DNA from: Latrodectus hesperus
Taxonomy: Eukaryota > Arthropoda > Arachnida > Araneae > Theridiidae
Direction: 5' to 3'
Length of the DNA stretch: 64,000 nucleotides
Assembly (NCBI GenBank): GCA_037975125.1
Contig: CM075853.1
Coordinates: 31,222,795-31,286,794, forward strand
Positions 35,450-47,100 of this stretch are shown here, one piece after another (position 1 is the stretch's first letter; every line of letters begins with the position of its first letter). The position numbers and the translations under genes are program-made. A model generated the notes under the pieces. That model had not been told where the DNA came from. It saw nothing but the letters and a program-made list of their open reading frames with translations, and did not search any database.

Positions 35450-38401
35450 TTTATTTTTAATGCACACAATTTTTATTCTGATTATTTACATTATACATAA
35501 ATATTAATAAATATAATTTCACCATCTGTTGTCTTAGAATACTGTGGAGTTCACCACGCAGCATCTGAAAATAAAGTACATTTAAAATAATTAGCAATAA
35601 CAATTAACATTTTCAGATCAATAACCTCAGACAAAATAATAGTTAAAATCCAGAAGACAATTTTCATCAATATTAATTTATTTCTTATCAATCTGATTAA
35701 TACATTAAACTGATTGGATGTAAATTTCATTATTAAAAAACAGCGTAAATTAATCAGAAAAATATCAAAAATTTCCTTCACTAATTTAAAACATTAAGTA
35801 ACTTTATAAAAACATAGTTGGAAATATTTTTATTTTAATTCAGTAAATGTTTTAAATATATATTTAGTAATTCAATTTCTAAGAAATATCAGCTTTGTAA
35901 ATATGGTAACCTTTGTGTTTGATTAAATAATTAAAATTACAAAATGTTTAAAGTATGTTACAAACACCTTCAAATTATCAGATAGAATTGAACATTACTT
36001 TTATAATGAAAACAGGGCTAAGTAATCAAACAGAGAATTGATATATTAGCGCTTACATAAATATATTTCATTAAAAAAATTTTTTTATGAGAAAAGTGTA
36101 TTTTTTCATCATTTCTACAAAAGAAAACTTTTAATGACATGCTTATTCAAACATTGCACTTACCTAAAACTAACTGCTTCATATTCAGTTTATTAAAGGA
36201 TTTCTTCGTAGCACCAAAATAACTGAACTCAGGTTAACTTATTGGCCATCAATTTTTTCAGTGATGCTTATGGTGCAATTCCCGGAAGAAGTTCCCCCAG
36301 ACAAGCTTAAAAAGTGGCACTGAAACAAAACAAATAAAAATATAAATATTTTATAACTAAAAACATTTTATAATTTAAATTTGAAATTACTGTATTAATT
36401 TTGGCAACATCCATACATTATGTAGTCATATAAATAATTATTATTTACAGCATAAAATTCACATAAGTTTTAGAAAAATAAATCTAATATATATTCTTAT
36501 GCATTTAATAAAGCATATATATATAAAATAATTATTTAAACAATACAAAATCAAATCAACTATAATATAGTAAAAGCGCAATACAACACAATTTCTTCCA
36601 ATAGACGTCGATATGACATCAGGAATCATTTCTGGAAAAAATATACTACTTAATCTTTTACGCTTTGGAATTGATTAAATAACTGAAATTACAAAATGTT
36701 TAAAATTTGTAATGAATCTTCAAATTAGAAAAACAAGAATTAGATTAATAGGTAAAATTTAACATTACCATTAAAAGAACAGAACTTAAATAATAAAATA
36801 TAGAATTGAATTTACATATTAGTGCTAAATATAAACAGAAATGTTATTTACTAAGGAATACATTAAATATTTTGATTAAACATTTTTACAACAGTAAACG
36901 CTTAATAAAATTTAATACATGACATATTTATTTACAATTTGCACTCAGTAGAAACAAATTGCCATGTTTTTAATCCTTTAAAGGATTTATTTTCTTTTAC
37001 TCTACATTAGTTACAAATAAGCATAAATAATATAGAAAAATTAAATTTTTTTTTAATTTGCTAATTTTAAATTTAATCTCATCCTCAGGTATAAAAATTT
37101 GTAATTCTCATTTAACTGAAAAGGAAAACAAAATTTAGAATTTATAAATGATGTACATTTTATCTCTTAAAAATACAATTCAACTTTATCAACCAAAATA
37201 ATTAAAGCATAACACAATAAAAAAATTTTAAATCTTAAATATAAAAAGATAACTATTTATAAAACAAATTATTTATTCAATTTATTTGAAACTAGGTTCA
37301 GCCCATCATAAGCAATTTTTCATGCAAAGCAGAGCAGAATATAAAACACTATAGAAAAAATGAATTTCCAATCAATATTCAATAAGTAAATGATGTTTAC
37401 TCTGATCAAATGTGTACATCTTTTTTAATAATATTCAAATTTGATTAATAAAGAAGACATATTTAATAGAACTAAAAATCAGGCAATTGTGTGAAACGTA
37501 GATGCCATTCTGTTTATTTTTGCCAGTAAGGTCTTTGAAGTCTGTAGAAAAGTGAACTACAACAAAATAGCTTTAAAGGAATACAATTAAAAATAGAAGA
37601 ATATTGATATTTCTGTTTAAATATAAATCAGAGAATAATTTATTAAATCAAATTAATCAACAGAATTTGAATGGAAGTACACATATAATATTCATTCCAG
37701 AAACATTGTTCTGTTTACGTAATCATTTTGCTTTTTAATTTCATTGAGAGCATGCTTCTTAACTTCCTTTCAGGGCATACACATGCAAGCAAATGGTTTG
37801 AATTTCAGAAATTCCAGTTAGTTACTAATTTCATTTTTTACAATAAACTAAAATCTTCTCATACAAAAAGTTTTTAATTATATTGACTTAAAAATAACTT
37901 GAGTGAAAATGAAATCAATGTATTAAGAGTTTCATTTGCTATTATAATTTATGATTTTTTTCTTGAAAATGTGAGCATTCTTATATTAATTTACTTAGAT
38001 ATTTAAAGTGTGATTAAAAAAAATAATTTATTTTGAAGATATTATGATCAGATAGTTTTTGTAAGAGTATTAAACAAAATAATACAAAATAAGAATATAA
38101 AAATGTTCAACATCACAAGCATTATGGAAGTAGGAAATTTTGCTACCAAATTAAGTGTACAGAAAATATTATAGAAAATCACATTCACAGATCACACACA
38201 GTCACATTCTAAATGCTTAATCACTGAAGATGTAAACATTTCATACTAAATGATTTTACATAATCTTAAACATCATTTTTCCTTAAAATAAAAAAAATGC
38301 TTACTTCCAATTCTAGAACCTTTAGAAGACAACAAGAGAAGTTCTCCAGAAAAGTAAGAATTCCAAATCTGGTATGGGAAATAAACATATCTTCCATTTA
38401 A
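35450..38401 (-). other. Candidate spliced minus-strand transcript (uncertain)
   Basis: Minus-strand splice signals suggest exons 38401-38305 (acceptor TTTTGTAG, donor GTAAGC; one frame open throughout, reading NGRYVYFPYQIWNSYFSGE), 36319-36164 (acceptor GTTTCAG, donor GTAAGT) and a last exon from 35564 (acceptor TTATTTTCAG) to an AATAAA near 35470. A possible acceptor at 37542 precedes another open stretch (FKDLTGKNKQNGIYVSHNC). Stops appear in all frames of the 156-nt exon, so it could hold the stop codon or the RNA could be non-coding. No family was recognised; nothing here is independent of splice-site reading. Confidence 0.25.
36583..36625. repeat. Isolated copy of the GACGTC-repeat terminus
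   Basis: ACAACACAATTTCTTCCAAT and AGACGTCGATATGACATCAG closely match 34448-34487 in the same orientation. Confidence 0.6.
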
Positions 38402-39125
38402 CTACAAAATACAAAAATTAATTTTCAAGTATACATTTTAATAGCTCTTCATTTGAAATATTAGTCCAGCATGCATTAAAATAATTGGGTAATATAATTT
38501 TTTCTAGCTAAGCAGCAAAATCTTGAATTATTAATTTAAAATTTGATATTCAAAAAAAAAAAAAACACTCAGATTTTTTAATTCAACAGTAAAAAGTATT
38601 TTAATTTAACATTAAATCTTTGAATCAAATCCTAATATTGATTAATTTTTATCTTGTTGAAATCAAGATATAAATACATTAGTCTTTGTATGACAAAATA
38701 ATAATAAATTTAAGCAATTTTGGAGAGAAAAAATGGCTTTTACTAAAGAAAATTACTTTGTGGTATTTTCATCCAGCAATTTTCACCCTAATCGCAATGT
38801 TGCATTTTTAGCCTAAAAATAATTTTAAAAGTTAAAGACAAAAAAATTATTACATTCTGCTATCAAGCACAATTTATAAATAAAAGCAATATTTACCTTT
38901 TAACGTTAATTTAAAACAGTTACAAATGTAATTTTTTAAAGTAAAAATACACTTTAAACATGGTTTTCTACACTTAGATAAAACTACTCAGTTTTTAAAC
39001 CTTATTTCTTTTATGACTTCTTTGGAATAAAAATAAGTTATTTAAAAAGAAAAGCAATTATTTTTTAACTTACTTCGTTAAACACTTCTTAACGTAGCAA
39101 TAAACGACTGTAGACTGTGAGGCAA

Positions 39126-39369
39126 ACGATAATTTATTTATTTTATTACATTACATATATTCAGACTTGTAAGCTTGATTCTTGAGATCCGCTTGTAAGT
39201 CTTCGTCGATAATAGGACAAATAGCACAATGACAGATGTACAACCACAGAAGAAATAATGAAGAAAACACCCAGGGCCATCGTGGGAATCGAACCCACAC
39301 TCCTACGCTCTCAAGCGATTAGCGGTGATGCTTTAGACCACTCAGCCACGGAGCGCCCACGATAATTTA
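39126..39369 (-). repeat. Complete tRNA-derived SINE, family C
   Basis: The target duplication ACGATAATTTA (39126-39136 and 39359-39369) flanks a 222-bp element on the minus strand. It starts GGGCGCTCCGTGGCTGAGTG with box A, carries GTGGGTTCGATTCCCAC as box B, and ends in TAATAAAATAAATAA. The head resembles a Ser/Leu-type tRNA, but the anticodon and acceptor stems do not pair, so it is not a tRNA gene. Confidence 0.9.
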
Positions 39370-39444
39370 AAATTATGGAAGGAATAAACATAAATAATTA
39401 CAATTGCAGTTAATTACCTACTTTTAATACATGTCACGATAACA

Positions 39445-39705
39445 TCCTATATGAATGTCTTAAGTACGTCCACCATGGACGTCCAAATTGCATCTATCAT
39501 GGACATATAAATTACGTCTATTACAGATCCAAATGCTAATAATCCAAAACTCATCCATCGTGGATGTCAATCCGACGTCGATAGAAGATCATCCAGTTCA
39601 CATCTAACCACAGACGTCTTTATGACATCCAAAAGGTATCCAGGACGTCTTTTGGACTCTATGGATCTTTAAAAGACGTCCAATAGACGCGTGTGGTTGT
39701 ATAAG
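39445..39705. repeat. GACGTC palindrome-rich repeat block, right
   Basis: The block contains TACGTCCACCATGGACGTCC, CCGACGTCG, CAGACGTC, AGGACGTC and AAGACGTCCAATAGACGCG. It resembles the 34448-34680 block in inverted orientation, as if both were termini of one larger palindromic repeat family. Confidence 0.6.
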
Positions 39706-40902
39706 CAGTTTCAATCAAAACAAGGTTAAAATAGAAAAATTACAGTTAAAAATGAAAGGAACAAAACTTTTTGCAACAATAATGAAAAGATAGAATGTAA
39801 AAGATGTTACCATTCATGAGAGTAAAAAGTTAAAATAATATGATTTTAAATGAATATTCACAATTTAATAAACAATGAGTTAAATATTAATTGGTTTAAA
39901 AGTTAATCTTTAATAAATGTTCTTCATTAATGCTTGATTTCTATTACTATAAAAACGTAGGTCTTATTCGAATGGAATTTAAGAATAAACAATACATTAC
40001 CAGTTTTTACTTTCAAATTGCAAAAACACTTTTGGAGCACTATGCTCCAAAAATGTACATAAAAAACATAATAATAGTTCATAAATTTTGATAAATTAAT
40101 GCAATCATTTTGATAGATCTTATATTTAACTTGATACAAGTCACTCGCTGATGAAATCTCCACTTCTTCATGATGAGAGCACAGCAAAATTCGTTCGCGT
40201 CTACGGCGGAATAGGTATTTTATCAAATGCACTTGATGAAACTGATTGACAGAAGATGCGATGGGATATACAATATGATTTTTGCTGGTGAAATGATTAG
40301 AATTACAGGGAAGCTGTGACGTGGAAGAAATTAAATATGATCTTCAATTGCAAGGATCCATCTCTGGATAGTTTCATAAAATCCACGATAGATTCAATAA
40401 GTTTTTTAATTGGGTAAATTTCTATTTCTACCCATCGCTTGCTGACAACAAAAAGAAAATTGGTGACAAACGTGGTAATGTATGGTAAAAATACAGTATG
40501 CGAAATATGAAAGAAAAAGAAAATATATGCAAAGTGTAATTTTAAAACAATGCATTTCCTTAAAAGTCATGGAATTAATTTAGATTAACTAAAAGATTAA
40601 CTGAAAGATTAGATTAACTAAAATATAAAAATATATTTTAATTTTTAAATGTGTATAGTCTCATTTTAAGAATAATTAAAAACTAAACAAAATTAAAATT
40701 TTTAGCAAAAATTTTCTCAGATTATATTTTTTGACGTTATATAGAATCCTTTCATCTCTGCTGTTCTTAGCGATAAGGTGGTTCCAAATAAGATCTTAAC
40801 TCTCGCTCGCTTTATTTTTGCTTATCAATAAGAATACTTAAATGAATACTTTAAAGCAAAGAAAACTACTCTAAAACTGCACAAGAGAATACACTAACAT
40901 TA

Positions 40903-41030
40903 AGCCCCTATTACATTAGAGTTGCCCAGATTTCAGTTTGAGCAACTCCCGTAGACTTAACATTACGTGACGTCACAGCTTAAAATTTGAGCAACTCGTT
41001 CTTTTCGTCCAATGAATGCTTCAGATTTCT
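40903..41030. repeat. Left terminal inverted repeat of the 2.8-kb element
   Basis: The first 75 bp are identical to the reverse complement of 43639-43713; the rest matches imperfectly to about 41030. It includes GTGACGTCAC, itself a palindrome. Confidence 0.88.
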
Positions 41031-43587
41031 TTCAGGTTTGCTGTAAGAAAATAACAGCTTTACTAGATTTAATAATAGATCCCTTTTTTGGCTAACATTT
41101 TTAAGGTTGCCATATTTTACTCAGATGGTGTCCACATTTCATAATGAATTCTTATTTGGGAATTTAATTTGTAGCCAAATTTTATTTACTATTCGCCATC
41201 TTGCTTCATGTGAACCTTTACTTTAAAGATGAGGAAAGATAATCTTTGCGACGTGAAAATCAATGCTAATACATAAATAACTCATTTTTGTGAGTATAAT
41301 TTATTCTTAAATAAAAAGACAAAGAATTTGAAAGAAAAAATAATTTCAGATTGAAGCTTCAATTTAAACTTGAAATTCTACAAACACCACACAAATTTGT
41401 ATATATTATATTGTAAGATTTTCCTATACAAAAATAATTTCTTAACAACAATGTTTATAAAAAATTAATGATTAACTATTGATATATTAAAAAAAGAAAC
41501 TCAAATTACTATTTTAAAAGTTGAAGAAATGCACAAAAATTATATTTTTTAAAAAATATATATATTAGTTATGATTTTAATTTATAATTTATTTTTAAAA
41601 TGAAAAAATAAATTATTTCTCTTTTTATTAAAGTAAATATTGTGGCATATTAAAATAAGATGCATTTTTAAACTAATTATTTATTACATTTAAACAAGCA
41701 CACCACATAAAAGTAGAGATTACATTTACTACATATCTTTATTTACATGCAGTTTCTTAAACTATAATCTGCAATAAAATGACAAGTATATTTTGAATGA
41801 ATATATATATATTTGTAAGTTTTGTGGGGAAAAAATGAAGAAAAGAAATAATTGATAGCATTTTGTGATGACATTATATGAATAGTTTGTTTCATATTAC
41901 ATTTTCAAATTGAAAAAAATGTCATGAAATTTGTATGAAACTAAAAGAATAAAGTGCTGTTTAACCTCATAGCTGATAATCTTGCAATTGAAGGTCATGG
42001 TGAGGCATTTGAATATCTACAGTGAATTTTCTTTTAGGAAGAGTTCACATAAGTTGTGGGTCATATTCATTTATATTGCACTTGTTATTGCCCATTGTAA
42101 AACTCTCAAGCACTTAATAGACGTGTATGAAGAAAGCTCATCTATGACACTCATCTCTAATTGATCAGTTGTGACTGCAATTAGTCTTTATTGTTCATTT
42201 TAATGATTAGTTAATTGCTTTACATTGGAAGTCAAAATACTCTCTAAATTGACCATGATGTGAAGTAAATTATTTTGCAAATATAGCAATCATTTATATT
42301 TTTTATACTTACTTTCACATTATTTGTATTTACATCGCAAATAGGAACAAATACAAGATTTCTATTTTAATCAAATATTGTATTTAATTTCATTATTAAA
42401 ATTGTAACTTTTTAACACATAAAATTGTAACACAGCCCTTTTTAAATTTGATTTTTAACTAGTTTTATACTATAATCTATAATATGTTAAAAATGCTTCA
42501 TCATAAAAACAATTGAAAAAGGCTTGAAATTATTAAAATTTTATATTGATTTAAATCAATTTAATACACAATATATACAGGAATAATATTTTAATGTTTA
42601 TTTAAATAGAAATTTTTGCTTACATTAAAATCATTTCACTATTTTATTTGTACACATCAGTATTTTCATCATTATAGGAATTTATTTTTAAGTCTAATTT
42701 ACATACTGTCAAAAGTAAATGGGTTAGTTGTAAGATTGCAATATATTTTGGATGAGTAAATGAACATTATGTAAGTGTGTTCCAGGGAAAAAATGTATAA
42801 AAGAATTTAATTATATGAAGAATAATAATGAAATTTTGTAAATAATAAACCAAAATGCTTGTGCCTTCAACATTTAATTATAATGCATTAACTTGCTAAA
42901 AAGAAAAACAGGAAAATAATGTAATGAAAAAATAAAAGTAAAATTAATACTAAATATTTTTATATGGCATACTTATTTCGACTGAAGTTTTAGTTTAAAT
43001 ATGCAAATGTAAGTTCAACACAAACTGTAAACATTGTAAAATGATAAAATAGTCTCTCATGTATTGAATAACTAACAAAACTTTAAATGAAATTAATGTT
43101 TGAAAACTCAGTAAATATAATAAATATTGAAATTGGAACACTTCTCATCTACTTTGCTGAAGAAATTTAAAACAATTTTAACTATCTATTAAATTTATTA
43201 AGTGTTTCATCTATAATATTGAAAAAAATATACAATAAAGACAAAAAAAATTTAATCTTCATCAAATGAGTTTATTAAATTGATTATTTCTAACTGAAGA
43301 GCATTTCCTTTTTGTTTGTTTTTAATATCGGCAATTCTGCTAGATTGAAATGGAATACAATAATTAAAACAAATCACTTATTTCCATGTTATTACTTCCA
43401 CTTGGCGAAAAAAAGACAAAACATGATCCGTGTTTAAAATCATTGGCGATATGAATTGCTCGAGTTGCTGCTGCATGCACAAAAAAGTTGCTCATTCTCG
43501 GCAACTTATAACGCCAATAACTTTCATTTGGCATGAAACTTGGCGAAAACAAAATGATTTACAAATTTCAACTGCGCAGCTGTGAAA

Positions 43588-43713
43588 AAAATCTGTAATA
43601 TTATTGGACGGATAGAACGAGTTGCTCAAATTTTTAGTTGTGACGTCACGTAATGTTAAGTCTACGGGAGTTGCTCAAACTGAAATCTGGGCAACTCTAA
43701 TGTAATAGGGGCT
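43588..43713. repeat. Right terminal inverted repeat of the 2.8-kb element
   Basis: Mate of the left TIR, ending TGTAATAGGGGCT before the TTA duplication. Confidence 0.88.
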
Positions 43714-43832
43714 TTAGAACTGTAAAAAGGAAGTTTCATTTCGAAATTTTTTAGAGCACTGATAGTGGCTTCATCATTTCTAAATTTTACAGAAACTTCC
43801 ATTTATAGAAATCTCAATTATTATATACATAT

Positions 43833-43849
43833 GATATATATATATATAC

Positions 43850-43915
<66 letters not shown>
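43833..43915. repeat. (TA)n microsatellite
   Basis: TA run with interruptions ACATATG at its left end. It lies 200 bp upstream of the first coding exon of the Dpy-30 gene. Confidence 0.97.
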
Positions 43916-43917
<2 letters not shown>

Positions 43918-44135
43918 CATATTAAAATTAAACCTTAAAATAAATTGTATATTGATGATTTTTTTTTTATTGTAATAACACCAAGCCAATTTCAAAATTG
44001 AGATCATTTTATTAGTAATCGTAACCGTAGCCGTTATTCGTTACTAAATAAATTGCTTGTAAACAAAAATTTTTTTTCTTACTGTACGATATATTTGTTT
44101 ATTAGATGATTTTTATTTAAACTTTCAGTCAGAAA

Positions 44136-44145
44136 ATGCCTAGAG
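44136..44145 (+). CDS. Dpy-30 gene, first coding exon (10 nt)
   Basis: ATG CCT AGA G followed by donor GTGAGT. A possible acceptor (CTTTCAG at 44122-44128) just upstream suggests an untranslated leader could be spliced in. The split glycine codon joins exactly to GT at 47952. Confidence 0.6.
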
Positions 44146-47100
44146 GTGAGTTATTATTTATTGTGTTTATGTTTAAAATATTATTGGAAGCTGTAAAAAA
44201 AAGAATTAATGCTAGTTTTAGAGTTTATAAAACAATTTTTCAATATGGATGATAAAAATAATCCGTTGCCCAAAAATATGCAAAAATATTTTATAGTTTT
44301 ATTATTTAAAGCTAAAATGATCTGTGTGGAATATCACTATTTACTGTGTAATACTTATCTTGTATTTTATTAAGAAATTGCTTATAAAGATTTCTTTGTT
44401 AGTGAATATTAATGTACTCCAAATATCGGTCAAGCATTGTTTCAGATTAATTCATTTTATTATGCATTATTTTGCATTTTATGTTTTTAATAATTAATGG
44501 TCGTGTTTAATTCTATTTGTTTTCATTTGTGTTTATTACCATTAATGGCTTCCACGTGTATATATTAAGGGGTTATCGAAAATAAAAACAAATCCCCCTA
44601 CAAAATGTTGCTCATGCGCAGAAAAATTCCGCTGTCGATGCTGCAAAATTTTAGGTAAATCTGGGAAATTGCAGAGGTTTGCTAATTTTAATGAGGTAAA
44701 ATGACATTTTAAAGTTTTAGCTTTTATTTTACTATTATTATCATTTCTTTAATGATGTTTAATAGCTTTGATGAAGAATAAATCTTCATTTTGTAATGCT
44801 TAGCATTTTATCCATATTGTAATTTTATTATTTATTTTAATTAAAATCTGTCGTACTTTTTTTATTTTTCTTATTGTAATAATCAATTGCATTGAATGAA
44901 TATTAAGCTTATATTTTGAACATGCAGTATATTGTGAAGAATTTGATAACTTATTCCATATGCAATCTAAAAGATATAAGTAAAGAAAGCATTATTATAT
45001 AAGATTATTAAAAGTTAAAATAACTTATGTATGTAATCCAAAAGTACTTAACAATAGTCTTTAAGTGATGAATTTTTCTGATAACAATGATATTATTTTC
45101 CATCAAAATTGAGATGGATTTTATATTCTCTTATATTTTAGATTTATCATAAATAATGTGTTAAATAGTCATAAATTTGTTTTTTAACTGTTCAGGTATT
45201 GAAAAAAATATGATTTTTAAAAAAAATTTATAAGTGGAACAATAAGTTTTAAAAGATTTATAAATTCTACTTATTATGTATCGTAAAAGTTAAAAAGAAA
45301 AACAATTATTTGTTACCTTTACACTATTACACTTAATTCAATAACAGTTAAGTATAATTGTATATATAAAGATAACAATATAAAATATTTTTTCAATATA
45401 TTCACAATATAAAATGATTGGAAAGTCAAGAATAATTTTGAAAAAAATCATGTAAAGAGTATGAATAATATTCTTGTTTAGACTAATAGATTTGATTGTT
45501 TTCATGAGAATAATTTACGCAAAATGATTTGTATTCTGTTATATATAATTGATGATTTTTGAGTGATGATTCTGTTTATATAATTTTTCGCATTTAAAAG
45601 TATATTGCAGAGCTCATTTTCTTCAATAACAGTAAAATATTAATTTTTATTTATAAAAATCCTGCAATTTAATGAAAACAAAAGTAACCTTTACATTTAA
45701 TAGTCCATATCACATTAAATTCTTATTAAAGAAGTTTGAAGCAAATATGAAATTTAATATTGCTTAGTATAGCAATTTTTGAAGATGTGCAAATTTTCCT
45801 TTAAAAATTAATATGTTTGAGAATAAATGTTATATTCATGTCATGCTTTAATTTGACAACTTTTTAAAACAAATGGTATAAATATTAACCTGGTTATTAA
45901 AAATAAACTGTGAAATATATCAAAAATAAACTGTGAAATGTATCATATTCTTTTAGATATAGAATAGAAAAATAAAGAAAAATTAATCATAGATTATTCA
46001 AGTTTTCTTGAATCTTTTAAAATTTATGAGAAAAAAGCAAATTTATAGTATAAAAAATTATATTTAATAATAGTATTATTAAATATAATTTTTTATATAC
46101 CACTTTTATTTTATATTGTTTTCAAGTTCAATTTGAATTAAGTGTTTATGATAATATCCTTATTAAACATTTTCAATAAATTTGCGGAAACTATAAATGT
46201 AAGAAAATGATATGAATACATAAAAGTAAATTACAAACTTCACCCTGTTAAACCTGATAAAAACTAACTGGAATTTAAAAAATCACAAAGATGTTTTAAA
46301 TATTATAGTAGAGTCCTATTATAATCCCCATTAGTGACAGCTGAGTAAAATACGCCGAGCTGGCAGCCAAATGGTTAGCACTCTTGCCTTCAGTTCAATA
46401 GTTTGTGGGTTGGAATCCCACCTTGGGCAGGCATGTTTGTAGTGGTTCGGAATCCACTTTAAACTGTAGGTCCCGGTCTAATTAGCCCTCGTAAGCAAAA
46501 AATGATCGTTGAGCGACAAACAAACCAAACCTGAGTAAAATATACCAAACATTTTCTCACCAACCGAAATTGTGCATTTTCATGTAATTTTTAATTTTTA
46601 TACCACAATTTCAGAAGATTTCTTTTTTATATACCTCAAAAATGCATTGTGTCAAAATGCTAGAAAATTTATTTTAATTACTTTATATGTAAAGATATAT
46701 TGAAACATGACATTTATAAATACTTGATATATATGATCAAGTTTTATAATACCTTTTAATTTAGTGATTGCAGACATCTTTAAAAATCATTTTATGTAGA
46801 GCTTCTTTCTCTTAGTAATCAACAACTGGATGATAAAGCTAAATCACTGGCATGAATAATAAGAATTTTTGCAATATATGATTTTTAAATAATCGAGCAA
46901 TGGTGCAAACCTTCAAAAAGACTTCTAATTTAATAATGCCAAGCAGGGATCAACAGTTGGACGATTACCTGAATTCAATGATGAGAATAAGTTTCTTATA
47001 TTACTAGTCAAATTAGTTGTGTATAATTTACGATATTTTAGCCAACTGTCATAAAATATGAACACACTTACCTAAAGTGTCATTTTTATAAGCTCTATTA

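Larger units (their letters stand above)
40903..43713. mobile_element. 2.8-kb DNA transposon with long TIRs and TTA target duplication
   Basis: Ends 40903-40977 and 43639-43713 are perfect 75-bp inverted repeats starting AGCCCCTATTACATTAGAG. Similarity continues for about 50 bp more with scattered mismatches. TTA flanks both sides (40900-40902 and 43714-43716). A 3-bp TTA duplication with such ends fits a PIF/Harbinger-type superfamily, by inference. The terminal zones repeat the word GAGCAACTC or its reverse several times, like subterminal transposase sites. The interior is AT-rich and I recognised no transposase, so this is a non-autonomous copy. Confidence 0.88.

Noticed and set aside
39280..39358. 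tRNA gene on the minus strand
   Set aside because: Boxes A and B are present but acceptor and anticodon stems do not pair. It is the head of a retroposed unit with a target duplication.
39927..40232. 101-codon minus-strand frame starting MHLIKYLFRRRRER
   Set aside because: The first part is GC-richer, but the rest is AT-driven Phe/Tyr/Ile/Asn sequence without a motif. It could be the 5' end of the candidate minus-strand transcript, which is too weak to call a CDS.
44570..44662. Cys-rich stretch with AG/GT borders between the first two coding exons of the Dpy-30 gene
   Set aside because: Joined to the first coding exon it shifts frame and does not lead in phase into the long exon, whereas the direct 44145/47952 join keeps phase and reads MPRGPSIP.
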